NCBI GenBank assembly: GCA_937928295.1
Contig: CALEYY010000209.1
Location: forward strand, 1-29,971
Length of the DNA stretch: 29,971 bases
Origin: an uncultured Moraxellaceae bacterium
GTDB lineage: Bacteria > Pseudomonadota > Gammaproteobacteria > Pseudomonadales > Moraxellaceae
Direction of reading: 5' to 3'
The notes below the pieces were generated by a model. It did not search any database. It saw only the letters and a program-made list of their open reading frames with translations, and had not been told where the DNA came from. This document shows positions 10,320-18,436 of the stretch, piece by piece (the first letter of the stretch is position 1; each line of letters starts with the position of its first letter). The translations under genes and the position numbers were made by a program.

Positions 10320-11681
10320 ATGACCGCCATGACTCCGCGCGAAATCGTGCACGAACTCGATCGTCATATCGTTGGCCAGAATGGTGCCAAGCGCGCCGTC
10401 GCGCTGGCGCTGCGCAACCGCTGGCGACGCATGCAGCTGGCCGAGCATCTGCGCCCGGAAGTAACGCCGAAAAACATCCTCATGATCGGCCCGACCGGCG
10501 TCGGCAAGACCGAAATCGCGCGCCGCCTGGCCAAACTCGCCAACGCGCCGTTCATCAAGGTCGAAGCCACCAAGTTCACCGAAGTCGGCTATGTCGGGCG
10601 CGATGTCGAAACCATCATCCGCGACCTCGCCGACATGGCGCTGAAGATGATGCGCGAGCAGGCCATCGCCGAGGTTGGCCAGCGCGCCGATGAAGCCGCC
10701 GAAGACCGCATTCTGGATGTGCTGCTGCGACCGGCCCGCGCCGCCAGCACCGGCTGGGACACTACCGAGCCAGCCCCGGCCAGCAGTAGCGACAACGCCA
10801 CGCGCCAGCTCTTCCGCCGCAAGCTGCGCAACGGCGAGCTCGACGAGCAGGAAATCGAGATCGAGCTGAGCCCGGTTGCGGCCTCGGTCGAGCTGATGAC
10901 GCCGCCAGGCATGGAAGAAATGGGCGGCCAGCTGCAGAAGCTGTTTGCCGGCCTCGGTGGCGGCAAGAGCAAAAGCCAGCGCCTGAAAATTCGCGATGCG
11001 CTGAAGCGCGTGCGGGAAGAAGAAGCCGGCAAGCTGGTTAGCGAAGAAGACCTGAAGGCACGCGCGCTGCATGCTGTCGAGCAGCAGGGCATCGTCTTCA
11101 TCGACGAGATCGACAAGGTCTGCCGTCGCGGCGAAACCTCGGGCGCGGATGTGTCACGCGAGGGCGTGCAGCGCGACCTGCTGCCGCTGATCGAAGGCTG
11201 CACCGTCAACACCAAGTACGGCATGGTGAAGACCGATCACATCCTGTTCATCTGCTCGGGCGCGTTTCACCTCGCCAAGCCGTCGGATCTGATTCCGGAG
11301 CTGCAAGGTCGCCTGCCCATTCGTGTCGAGCTGGAGGCACTGAGCGCCAGCGATTTCGAGCGCATTCTGACCGAGCCGAACTTCTCGCTAACCGAGCAAT
11401 ATGTGGCGCTGCTGGCTACCGAAGGTCTGCAGGTTGCTTTCGCGAGCGATGCCATTCGCCGCCTTGCGGAAGTGGCTTGGCAGGTCAACGAGCGCACGGA
11501 AAACATCGGTGCTCGTCGCCTGCATACCGTGCTGGAACGCCTGCTCGAAAGCATCGCTTTCGATGCCGCTGACTTGGCCGGCAAGCAGGCCGGTGCTGTG
11601 CTCACGCTGACCGCCGCCGATGTGGAAAAGCAGCTCGGCGCACTGGTTCAGGACGAAGACCTGAGCCGCTTCATCCTGTAA
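10320..11681 (+). CDS. hslU: HslU ATPase/unfoldase subunit
   Basis: AAA+ hexameric unfoldase that feeds substrates into HslV. It has 453 residues from the ATG at 10320; the ATG at 10329 is an alternative that would match most family starts (MTPREIVHELD). Walker A is GPTGVGKT at 57-64, preceded by KNILMI. The pore loop is in the TEVGYVGRDVE segment. The intermediate I-domain spans roughly 110-240 and Walker B (FIDEID) lies at about 260-265. The C-terminus ends in EDLSRFIL, the tail that docks into HslV. It is co-transcribed with hslV. No hairpin terminator is seen in the 46 bases before the next gene. Confidence 0.97.
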   Translation: MTAMTPREIVHELDRHIVGQNGAKRAVALALRNRWRRMQLAEHLRPEVTPKNILMIGPTGVGKTEIARRLAKLANAPFIKVEATKFTEVGYVGRDVETIIRDLADMALKMMREQAIAEVGQRADEAAEDRILDVLLRPARAASTGWDTTEPAPASSSDNATRQLFRRKLRNGELDEQEIEIELSPVAASVELMTPPGMEEMGGQLQKLFAGLGGGKSKSQRLKIRDALKRVREEEAGKLVSEEDLKARALHAVEQQGIVFIDEIDKVCRRGETSGADVSREGVQRDLLPLIEGCTVNTKYGMVKTDHILFICSGAFHLAKPSDLIPELQGRLPIRVELEALSASDFERILTEPNFSLTEQYVALLATEGLQVAFASDAIRRLAEVAWQVNERTENIGARRLHTVLERLLESIAFDAADLAGKQAGAVLTLTAADVEKQLGALVQDEDLSRFIL

Positions 11682-11727
11682 CACCCTTTTGCTCTAACAC
11701 TTTTTTGCTGTAGCCCGGAACTGAATC

Positions 11728-12501
11728 ATGAGTCGCACCGCTGTTGCTGAACGCTACGAACTGGATATTGACGAGAACGACATGCTGCCGCCCCAGATCG
11801 ATGAAACACTGACCGCTGCCCAACGCATTCGGGATGCGATTGCCCGCTATCGCAGCTGGCAGCGCCACGCGGACGAAGCGCTGCAGGCACAAGTGCTGGC
11901 CGTGCAGCAGCTGCAAATCGCCCGTCTGCGCCGCACCCACGCCGGCCTGCTCGCCGATGACCGTTTCCGCCCCATCACCGAGTTTTTTCTCTGTGAAATC
12001 TATGCCGGACTCGACCTCGCCGAGCTGGCGCGGGAAATCGAGAAGGCACTGCCGGTCGCCACGCGCATGCTGCCCGACTCCGTGCTGCGCACCGCCGCCA
12101 TCGCCGTGGAAGCCAACGCGCTGACCGGCGAGCTGGACGAAGAGATCGCGCTTGACCTGCACGCCGCCGGCATCAGCGAGCCCACGGATACCGACCTGAT
12201 TGCCGCCTACCGTCGCTGCGATCAGGACATCGCCCGTCGCGAACAGATGCGTTTGCTGCGCGAACTCGGCCTGGGCCTGGATCGCTATGTGCGTTCGCGC
12301 CTCATCACCGCCACCTTCAAGATGGCCGCGCGCCCGGCGAAAATGGCCGGCCTCGGCGGCCTCTACGACTTCATGGCCACCGGTTTCGCGGTGATGAAGC
12401 CGATGAAATCCGTCGCCGACTTTCTCGATGATTTCCTCGGTCGCGAAACTCGTATCCTCGACAATCTCAACACAGACTGCGACGATCCCTTCGCCGTTTA
12501 A
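11728..12501 (+). CDS. FFLEELY-motif family protein of unknown function
   Basis: No biochemical role is known to me. The protein has 257 residues, is mainly alpha-helical and charged, and has no signal peptide or clear transmembrane helix. Residues 86-92 read FFLCEIY, a variant of the FFLEELY motif that names a family found in gammaproteobacteria. The motif follows LRRTHAGLLADDRFRPITE. The C-terminal third is rich in Met/Ala/Lys (KMAARPAKMAGLGGLYDFMATGF) and ends FLDDFLGRETRILDNL. It sits between hslVU and the ubiquinone genes in the same direction. The family name is recognised from the motif only. Confidence 0.8.
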   Translation: MSRTAVAERYELDIDENDMLPPQIDETLTAAQRIRDAIARYRSWQRHADEALQAQVLAVQQLQIARLRRTHAGLLADDRFRPITEFFLCEIYAGLDLAELAREIEKALPVATRMLPDSVLRTAAIAVEANALTGELDEEIALDLHAAGISEPTDTDLIAAYRRCDQDIARREQMRLLRELGLGLDRYVRSRLITATFKMAARPAKMAGLGGLYDFMATGFAVMKPMKSVADFLDDFLGRETRILDNLNTDCDDPFAV

Positions 12502-12537
12502 ACTGATAGCCCGTTACGCTGCCCAAAGAGACTCGCC

Positions 12538-13440
12538 ATGAGCCAACGCCGACCTGATCTGCCCCCTGCTAACGGCCCCATGAGTCGCGGTGAGTCGGTG
12601 GCCGTCACGCCCATGCCGACTCCCTCAGCACGCCCAATGGCCGGAGCCGCGCCCCGCGCTCAAGCCTCTGGCACCTCAAGCTCTAACATCAAGGCATCAG
12701 GCGAAGTCACGCACTTCGGCTATCAGACCGTGGCGCGCGAGGAAAAGGCCGGCAAGGTCGCCGAAGTCTTCCACTCGGTCGCGGCCAAGTACGACATCAT
12801 GAATGACCTCATGTCGCTGGGCATTCACCGCCTGTGGAAGCGCTTCACGGTGGAGATGGCCGGCGTGCGTCCCGGCCAGCAGGTGCTCGACATTGCCGGC
12901 GGCACCGGCGACCTCGCCCGCGCCTTCCACAAGGAAGTCGGCCCCACCGGCCGCGTCGTGCTCGCCGACATCAACTCGTCCATGCTCATGGTCGGTCGCG
13001 ACAAGCTGCTCGATGTCGGCGTGGCCGGCCAGATCGAATTCGTTCAGGCCAATGCCGAATGCCTGCCGTTTGCGCCGGGCAGCTTCGACCTCATCACTAT
13101 CGCCTTCGGCCTGCGCAATGTCACCGACAAAGACGCAGCGCTGCGCTCCATGTACCAGTCGCTGAAGCCCGGCGGCCGCCTGCTCGTGCTCGAATTCAGC
13201 AAGCCGATTGCCGAGCCGCTGGCGAAGGTCTACGACGCCTATTCGTTCTCGCTGCTGCCGATGATGGGCAAGCTCATCGCCAACGATGCCGAGAGCTATC
13301 GCTACCTGGCCGAATCGATCCGCATGCACCCGGACCAGAACACGCTGAAAGGCATGATGGAAACCGCCGGCTTCGAGCGCTGCGACTATCACAATCTCAC
13401 CGGCGGCATTGTCGCCCTGCATCGCGGCTTCAAGTTCTGA
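12538..13440 (+). CDS. ubiE: Ubiquinone/menaquinone biosynthesis C-methyltransferase UbiE
   Basis: SAM-dependent C-methylation of 2-polyprenyl-6-methoxybenzoquinol in ubiquinone synthesis (and of demethylmenaquinol where present). The core starts at about residue 58 (THFGYQTVAREEKAGKVAEV) and includes FHSVAAKYDIMNDLMS, the SAM-binding VLDIAGGTGDLA (117-128), FGLRNVTDK and the terminal GGIVALHRGFKF. Length is 300 residues against about 250 in the family. The excess is a Ser/Pro/Ala-rich N-terminal extension of about 50 residues. AAGAGA precedes the ATG at 12538; the internal ATGs at 12580 and 12613 lack good ribosome sites. It heads the ubiE-ubiJ-ubiB cluster. Confidence 0.95.
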   Translation: MSQRRPDLPPANGPMSRGESVAVTPMPTPSARPMAGAAPRAQASGTSSSNIKASGEVTHFGYQTVAREEKAGKVAEVFHSVAAKYDIMNDLMSLGIHRLWKRFTVEMAGVRPGQQVLDIAGGTGDLARAFHKEVGPTGRVVLADINSSMLMVGRDKLLDVGVAGQIEFVQANAECLPFAPGSFDLITIAFGLRNVTDKDAALRSMYQSLKPGGRLLVLEFSKPIAEPLAKVYDAYSFSLLPMMGKLIANDAESYRYLAESIRMHPDQNTLKGMMETAGFERCDYHNLTGGIVALHRGFKF

Positions 13441-13476
13441 GCCCCGGCTTTCGAACTTAGCCAACAGGAGCGCCTC

Positions 13477-14121
13477 ATGCCATCGCTACCCTACATGCTC
13501 GCCCTGCGCGGACTCGAATCTCTGATCAATCAGGCGTTGCGCTTTGACCCCGCCACACAGATGCGCCTGAATGCGCTCGCCGGCAAAAGCCTGTTCATCG
13601 AGACGCAATCGCCGGCCATCTCGGTGATGGTGCAGATTCGCGAAAACCGCATCCGCTTGCTTGCCGAATCCGATCAGAAGCCACATGCCACCATCGAGGC
13701 CGAAAGCGTGGCGCTGCTGAAGCTGGCGCTGTCGAAACAGCCGCAGCTCATCGGCGGGCCGCTGCGCGTGCACGGCCAAGTTCAGCTCATCGAGCAGCTG
13801 CACAGCATCGCCAAACAGCTCGACATCGACTGGGAAGAACCGCTGGCGATGCTCTGGGGCGATGTTGCCGGGCATCAGCTCGGTCAGCAGCTGCGCGGCC
13901 TGTTCAGCTTCGCGCAGAAGACCGCGAAGACCTTTCTGATGAACAGCAGCGAGTATCTGCAGGAAGAGCAGGAGCTGCTGCCGGTGCGCTGGGAAATCAA
14001 CGAATTCATTCAGGAAAGCGAAGACCTGCGCGCCGATGTGGAGCGTCTGGAGGCGAGGCTGCAACGCCTGCAACAGCGCGTGGCCAAGCTGGCAGTTGCA
14101 TCGCCGGAGCTGGCACCATGA
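13477..14121 (+). CDS. ubiJ: Ubiquinone biosynthesis accessory factor UbiJ (SCP2 domain)
   Basis: Lipid-binding scaffold of the aerobic ubiquinone-synthesis complex; the SCP2-like domain is thought to hold the polyprenyl intermediate. It has 214 residues. The SCP2 domain spans about 15-120 (SLFIETQSPAISVMVQI through GGPLRVHGQVQLIEQLHSI), followed by DIDWEEPLAMLWGDVAGHQ. A C-terminal coiled coil of about 165-205 is rich in Glu/Arg/Leu (ADVERLEARLQRLQQRV). The start has CAGGAG seven bases upstream. The ubiE-ubiJ-ubiB order is standard. It overlaps ubiB by four bases (ATGA). Confidence 0.93.
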   Translation: MPSLPYMLALRGLESLINQALRFDPATQMRLNALAGKSLFIETQSPAISVMVQIRENRIRLLAESDQKPHATIEAESVALLKLALSKQPQLIGGPLRVHGQVQLIEQLHSIAKQLDIDWEEPLAMLWGDVAGHQLGQQLRGLFSFAQKTAKTFLMNSSEYLQEEQELLPVRWEINEFIQESEDLRADVERLEARLQRLQQRVAKLAVASPELAP

Positions 14122-15686
14122 TGCGTCACTGGCCTCGCCTGCTGCAGCTCTGGGCTGTCGCCGCACGCTACCGCCTCGACACCCTGTTACCGCCACCACC
14201 GACCGCCGCCGCACGCCTGGCGCTGCTGGCCTTCCGCCTGCATCCGGCCTGGTGGACAGCCGGTGCAGCGGCGCAAAACCCGGCACGCGTCCGTCTCGCC
14301 TTCGAGGAGCTGGGACCGCTGTTCATCAAGCTCGGTCAGCTGCTGGCCACACGCCGCGACCTGCTCGACCCGGCCCTGCTCGATGAGCTGGTGCATCTGC
14401 AGGAAAATGTGCCGCCGTTCCCAACCGCCGAGGCCAAGGCCATCGTCGCGCGAGAGCTGGGCATGTCGCTGACGCAGGCGTTCGCCCGCTTCGATGACGC
14501 GCCGCTGGCCGCCGCCTCCATCGCTCAGGTGCATACCGCCGCGCTGCCGAATGGCCGCGAAGTCATCGTCAAGGTCTTGCGCCCCGGCGTGGCCGACCGC
14601 ATCCGCACCGACATGGCGCTGCTGAAAGACCTCGCCGCCCTCGCCGAGGCCCGCTTCGACCTGCGTGTGATACCCCTGTCGCGCATCGTCAGCGACTACG
14701 AGCGCACCCTGCTGGATGAGACCGATCTCGCCCGCGAAGCCGCCAACACGCGCCAGCTGCGCGCCAACTTTGTCGGCTCGCCGCTGTTCTATGTGCCGGA
14801 GATCTACGACGCCAATGGCAGCCGTGAGGTGATGATTGCCGAGCGTATCGAGGGCGTGCCGATCAGCGATCACGCGACCTTCGCCCGCCTCGGCATCGAC
14901 CGTGAACGCCTGGCCAACAAGGGCCTGACCATCTTCTTCACGCAGGTCTTCCGCGACAACTTCTTCCACGCCGACATGCACCCCGGCAATGTCTATGTGG
15001 AGACCGGCAACCCGACTGACCCGCGCTTCATCGGCCTCGATTGCGCTATCGTCGGCTCGCTGCCACCGGACGACCAACTCACCATCGCGCAGATCTTGCT
15101 CAGCTTGATCCAGCGCGACTTCAACCAGCTCATCCGCACCGCCGCGCAAGCGGGCTGGGTGCCTGCCGGCGCGCCGCTGGACTTCCTCGCGCAGGAAGTT
15201 CGCCGCCTAGTCGAGCCGGTACTGACGCAGCCCATCGATCAGATCAATCTGGCCCCGATTCTGGCCGGCCTGCTCGACATGGCACGCACGCACGGCCTGC
15301 AGATTCCGCCGCAGCTGGTGCTGCTGCTGAAAACGCTGATTCACATCGAAGGCCTGGGCCGCGACCTCTACCCGGCACTAGACATCTGGAGCTTGGCGCA
15401 GCCGCTGCTGAAGCAATGGATGACCGATCGCATCGGCCCGAAAGCCCTGCTCAAACGCTTTACCGAAGACACGCCGATCCTGCTCGCCGGCCTGCCCGAG
15501 CTACCGCAGATGGTCTTCGATGCGCTCACGCAGATGCGCCAGAACGGTCAATGGCAGAGCCGCCAGATCGCCGAGCTGAAAGCCATCCAGCGTCAGTTGC
15601 AGAACCAGCACCGCAGCAGCAGCCTGCTGAGCTGGGCCACGCTGATCGCCGTGGTAACGCTGTGCTGGCATGTGCTCACGCACTAA
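14118..15686 (+). CDS. ubiB: Atypical kinase/ATPase UbiB of ubiquinone biosynthesis
   Basis: ABC1/ADCK-like membrane-associated ATPase that supports ubiquinone synthesis, probably by making lipid intermediates accessible. It has 522 residues. The family KxGQ motif is KLGQ at 71-74, the Ala-rich loop is AAASIAQVH at about 131-139, and the probable ATP lysine is K152. The catalytic loop is HADMHPGN at 284-291. The metal-binding DFG position reads LDCAIVGSL (Asp308), where I would expect DCG, so the glycine is alanine here. The hydrophobic C-terminus (about 498-518) is a predicted membrane anchor. It is coupled to ubiJ by a 4-base overlap. Confidence 0.96.
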   Translation: MMRHWPRLLQLWAVAARYRLDTLLPPPPTAAARLALLAFRLHPAWWTAGAAAQNPARVRLAFEELGPLFIKLGQLLATRRDLLDPALLDELVHLQENVPPFPTAEAKAIVARELGMSLTQAFARFDDAPLAAASIAQVHTAALPNGREVIVKVLRPGVADRIRTDMALLKDLAALAEARFDLRVIPLSRIVSDYERTLLDETDLAREAANTRQLRANFVGSPLFYVPEIYDANGSREVMIAERIEGVPISDHATFARLGIDRERLANKGLTIFFTQVFRDNFFHADMHPGNVYVETGNPTDPRFIGLDCAIVGSLPPDDQLTIAQILLSLIQRDFNQLIRTAAQAGWVPAGAPLDFLAQEVRRLVEPVLTQPIDQINLAPILAGLLDMARTHGLQIPPQLVLLLKTLIHIEGLGRDLYPALDIWSLAQPLLKQWMTDRIGPKALLKRFTEDTPILLAGLPELPQMVFDALTQMRQNGQWQSRQIAELKAIQRQLQNQHRSSSLLSWATLIAVVTLCWHVLTH

Positions 15687-15755
15687 GTCGCTTTCCGTTA
15701 TGCTAAAGCCCTGTTTTGGGGCATGGCCCGCCTTTGCAGGTAAGTGAGTAGCAAC

Positions 15756-16139
15756 ATGAATTGGTTAGATGCCATCAAGTGGGACGCCAACGGGCTGGTG
15801 CCGGCCATCGCCCAGGACCACATCACCGGCCGCGTGCTTATGGTGGCGTGGATGAACCGTGAGGCGCTGGCACTGACGGTGGCCGAGCAACGCGGCATCT
15901 ACTGGTCGCGCTCACGCGGCAAACTCTGGCGCAAAGGCGAAGAATCCGGCCATGTGCAAGTGCTGAAAGAGCTGCGCCTGGACTGCGATGGCGATGTGCT
16001 GGTGCTGCAGGTTGAGCAACTTGGCGGCATCGCCTGCCATACTGGGCGCGAATCTTGCTTTTACCAACGCTACGAAAACGGCGCATGGCAGGTGGTTGAT
16101 GCCGTGCACAAGGATCCCCACGAGATTTATTCGTCATGA
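15756..16139 (+). CDS. hisI: Phosphoribosyl-AMP cyclohydrolase
   Basis: Third step of histidine synthesis: opens the purine ring of phosphoribosyl-AMP. It has 127 residues from the ATG at 15756, which has AAGTGAG upstream. An in-frame GTG at 15744 would add four residues (MSSN) and is a less likely start. The Mg/Zn site is intact: DCDGD at 76-80 and the cysteines C77, C94 and C101 in CHTGRESCF. SRGKLWRKGEESGH is also conserved. It is a stand-alone HisI rather than the fused HisIE of enterics. It overlaps hisE by four bases. Confidence 0.95.
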   Translation: MNWLDAIKWDANGLVPAIAQDHITGRVLMVAWMNREALALTVAEQRGIYWSRSRGKLWRKGEESGHVQVLKELRLDCDGDVLVLQVEQLGGIACHTGRESCFYQRYENGAWQVVDAVHKDPHEIYSS

Positions 16140-16468
16140 CCGATGTATTGAGCCAACTCGCCACGGTGCTGGCCGAGCGCAAGCAAGCCTCGCCGGACAG
16201 CTCCTATGTCGCCAGCCTGTATCACAAGGGTCTTAACAAGATCCTCGAAAAAGTCGGCGAAGAGTGCACGGAAACCTTGCTGGCCGCGAAGGATGCCGAG
16301 CGCAGTGGCGATACCGAGGAGCTGGTCTACGAGACCGCCGACCTCTGGTTTCATACGCTGGTCATGCTGAGTCAGCTCAATGTGCACCCGGATCAGGTAC
16401 TGTCTGAACTGGCGCGTCGTTTCGATTTGTCTGGGCTGGCCGAAAAGGCTGCTCGCAACCCGTCTTAA
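16136..16468 (+). CDS. hisE: Phosphoribosyl-ATP pyrophosphatase
   Basis: Second step of histidine synthesis: hydrolyses phosphoribosyl-ATP to phosphoribosyl-AMP and pyrophosphate. It has 110 residues, the full length for the all-helical MazG-like fold. Conserved elements are GLNKILEKVGEECTETLLAAK and the acidic ELVYETADLWFHTLVML, which supply the metal-binding glutamates and aspartate. The start overlaps the hisI stop (ATGA). The hisI-hisE-tatABC linkage is typical of Pseudomonas and relatives. Confidence 0.95.
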   Translation: MTDVLSQLATVLAERKQASPDSSYVASLYHKGLNKILEKVGEECTETLLAAKDAERSGDTEELVYETADLWFHTLVMLSQLNVHPDQVLSELARRFDLSGLAEKAARNPS

Positions 16469-16500
16469 TTACTGACCGCCTGCGGGCGAGGAGTTGTCAT

Positions 16501-16752
16501 ATGTTGTCTGGAATCTCACTGCCGCACATTCTGTTGCTCTTGCTGATCGTGGTCATGGTCTTCGGCACGTCGAAATTGAAGAATGTCGGCAAGGACCTCG
16601 GTAGCGCCATCAAGGGCTTCAAGGAATCCATGAAGGGTGAAGACGAGGCTGCCACACCGGTAGCGCCGCCCCCCCAAATCCAGCAGGCGCAAACGCCGCC
16701 AACTCAGCCCACGGCCACACAGCAGCCGACCGACACCAAGTCAGGTCAGTAA
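16501..16752 (+). CDS. tatA: Twin-arginine translocase subunit TatA
   Basis: Pore-forming subunit of the Tat system, which exports folded proteins across the inner membrane. It has 83 residues: one transmembrane helix (about 6-21, LPHILLLLLIVVMVFG), the hinge FGTSKLKNVGKDLGSAIKGF forming the amphipathic helix, then a Gln/Pro/Thr-rich disordered tail. The start has GAGGAG seven bases before it. It is the first gene of tatABC, followed after three bases by tatB. Confidence 0.94.
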   Translation: MLSGISLPHILLLLLIVVMVFGTSKLKNVGKDLGSAIKGFKESMKGEDEAATPVAPPPQIQQAQTPPTQPTATQQPTDTKSGQ

Positions 16753-16755
16753 GCC

Positions 16756-17067
16756 ATGTTTGATGTCGGCTTCAGTGAGCTGCTGCTGCTCGCGGTGATC
16801 GCGCTGGTTGTGCTCGGCCCGGAAAAGCTGCCGCATGCCGCACGCATGGCGGGCGCTTGGGTCGGTCGCATCCGGCGCATGTTGATCAGCGTGCAGGCCG
16901 ACATCGAAAATGAAGTGGCTGCCGCCGAAATGCGCGAGCGCATCAAGAAAGAACTGGAAAAGGCCAAGGCCTCGACCGGCCTGACAGAGGCGCAAGCGGC
17001 ACTGGAACACGCTCTGCAAGACACCCCGCCGGTCAAGCCGGAAGCGACGCCCACTGAGAAGCCATGA
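16756..17067 (+). CDS. tatB: Twin-arginine translocase subunit TatB
   Basis: Partner of TatC in the substrate-receptor complex of the Tat system. It has 103 residues, with a start MFDVGFSELLLLAVIALVVLGPEKLP, the conserved Glu in the membrane helix and the GPEKLP hinge that separate TatB from TatA. A long charged amphipathic helix follows (about 30-75). The protein is shorter than E. coli TatB (171 residues) because the C-terminal tail is brief. It overlaps tatC by four bases. Confidence 0.94.
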   Translation: MFDVGFSELLLLAVIALVVLGPEKLPHAARMAGAWVGRIRRMLISVQADIENEVAAAEMRERIKKELEKAKASTGLTEAQAALEHALQDTPPVKPEATPTEKP

Positions 17068-17816
17068 CTGACCTGACGCCTACTGAAATGCCCCTGGTCA
17101 CGCACCTCATTGAGCTGCGTTCGCGCTTGGTACGCATCATCATTGCTTTGCTCGTGGTTTTTTTCAGCCTGGCCTATTTCGCCAACGACATTTATGCCCT
17201 GCTCTCGGCTCCGCTGCGCGCGTTACTGCCGCCGGGCAGCACCATGATCGCCACCGATGTCACCTCGCCGTTCATGGCGCCGTTCAAGCTGACCTTTTTT
17301 GTGGCGCTGTTTGCCTGCGTGCCCTACATCCTGTTTCAGCTCTGGGGCTTTATCGCGCCGGCGCTGTACAAGCATGAACGCCGCATCGCCATCCCGATTG
17401 TGCTGTCTAGCGTGATCCTGTTTTACGCCGGCGTGAGCTTCGCCTACTTCGTCACGCTGCCGGCGATTCTCGGCTTCTTCACCAGCTCCGGCCCACAAGG
17501 CGTGGCCATCATGACCGACATCAATCTTTACCTTGATTTCGCGCTAAAGCTGTTTCTGGTGTTCGGCTTCACGTTCGAAATCCCCGTGGCCGTGCTCGTG
17601 CTCATCGCCGCCGGGGTAATGAAAAGTGCCACACTCGCCGGCCAGCGTCGCTACATCATCGTCGGCTGCTTCTTTGTTGCCATGTTCCTGACGCCGCCCG
17701 ATGCCATCTCCATGACCATGCTGGCGGTGCCGATGTGGCTGCTGTTTGAGCTGGGACTGTTTGCCGGTGGCATGCTGGAAAGGCAGCGCGAACGGCGCGC
17801 CGCACAAGATGACTGA
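17064..17816 (+). CDS. tatC: Twin-arginine translocase core subunit TatC
   Basis: Polytopic inner membrane receptor for twin-arginine signal peptides. It has 250 residues with six predicted transmembrane helices. The N-terminal cytoplasmic signal-binding site contains HLIELRSRL (Glu17, Arg19). The second cytoplasmic loop carries PALYKHERR with the conserved glutamate, and VTSPFMAPFKLTFF is the periplasmic region. Helices 5 and 6 end with FLTPPDAISMTMLAVPMWLLFELG. It is the last gene of the long plus-strand block and is closed by the palindromic terminator at 17839-17868. Confidence 0.96.
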   Translation: MTDLTPTEMPLVTHLIELRSRLVRIIIALLVVFFSLAYFANDIYALLSAPLRALLPPGSTMIATDVTSPFMAPFKLTFFVALFACVPYILFQLWGFIAPALYKHERRIAIPIVLSSVILFYAGVSFAYFVTLPAILGFFTSSGPQGVAIMTDINLYLDFALKLFLVFGFTFEIPVAVLVLIAAGVMKSATLAGQRRYIIVGCFFVAMFLTPPDAISMTMLAVPMWLLFELGLFAGGMLERQRERRAAQDD

Positions 17817-17838
17817 CACCCCCATGCTTTGCCTAGTA

Positions 17839-17868
17839 AAAAAATCCCAGCTTAAGCTGGGATTTTTT
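17839..17868. terminator. Perfect palindromic bidirectional terminator
   Basis: The 30 bases are a perfect palindrome centred on CTTAAG: six A, then TCCCAGC/TTAA/GCTGGGA, then six T. It therefore makes a GC stem with a U tract in both directions. It lies 22 bases after the tatC stop and 22 bases from the stop of the minus-strand gene at 17891, so it can serve both converging transcripts. Confidence 0.92.
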
Positions 17869-17890
17869 ATGCGCGAAATACCAATCCGAA

Positions 17891-18436
17891 TCAGTGGTGA
17901 TGCACAGCTCCAATGCGTTGATTTAGTGTCGTGGCCAAGGCATTACCTTCCATGTCCGCCAAATCACTTTGATCAAGCAGATGGTTATCAATCGGCTGAA
18001 TTAAAGGTGCACGCCAGCGCTTGACGACTTTAGCCGTTCCGCCACAGCCAAGCTTGACGGAATCTCGATTGCCAATCAGCAAGCTCTGCAACATCGCCGG
18101 TGATGGCGCTCGTGACACTTCCAGCGGGTCACGATAGCTGACGCCCGCATTCAGATCCTCGGCCCAGAATACGGCGCCAAGTGTTTGCGATTTAGCGCCT
18201 AACTTCCAAGTCCAACGATTCTTATCCGCCACATATTGCAATGACTTGGCTAAGCCTTGCTTCAAACTGGCCACCGTAAACTGTCTTGGCAAGCCTGGAC
18301 ATTGTCCAGACTTGGCCACCACAGAAAACGCGGTCCATTCTGCAGCTGGAGCCGAGGCGGCAACAGTATCGGCGTGAGCTACGCTGGTCGCAGACGCAGC
18401 GACCAGCAGAACTATCGGCAATATCCGCTTCTTCAT
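17891..18436 (-). CDS. Unknown secreted protein coupled to alkaline phosphatase
   Basis: Not recognised. It has 181 residues with a clear Sec signal peptide (MKKRILPIVLLVAASATSVAHA, likely cut after Ala22), so the mature protein is probably periplasmic. It has two cysteines (C46 and C131), which could form a disulphide. Trp-rich patches include KNRWTWKLG and AVFWAEDLNAGVSYRDPLEV. The C-terminus ends GAVHHH. The start overlaps the stop of the upstream phosphatase gene by four bases (ATGA), so the two are translationally coupled. This suggests a function connected with phosphate-ester hydrolysis or with the phosphatase itself, but that is inference. Base composition is more AT-rich than in the tat and ubi genes, like the phosphatase. 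Confidence 0.8.
   Translation of the reverse strand: MKKRILPIVLLVAASATSVAHADTVAASAPAAEWTAFSVVAKSGQCPGLPRQFTVASLKQGLAKSLQYVADKNRWTWKLGAKSQTLGAVFWAEDLNAGVSYRDPLEVSRAPSPAMLQSLLIGNRDSVKLGCGGTAKVVKRWRAPLIQPIDNHLLDQSDLADMEGNALATTLNQRIGAVHHH

Noticed and set aside
17891..17899. HHH at the C-terminus of the 181-residue protein, considered as a cloning tag
   Set aside because: Only three histidines, with normal genomic flanks and a terminator after it; nothing suggests vector sequence.
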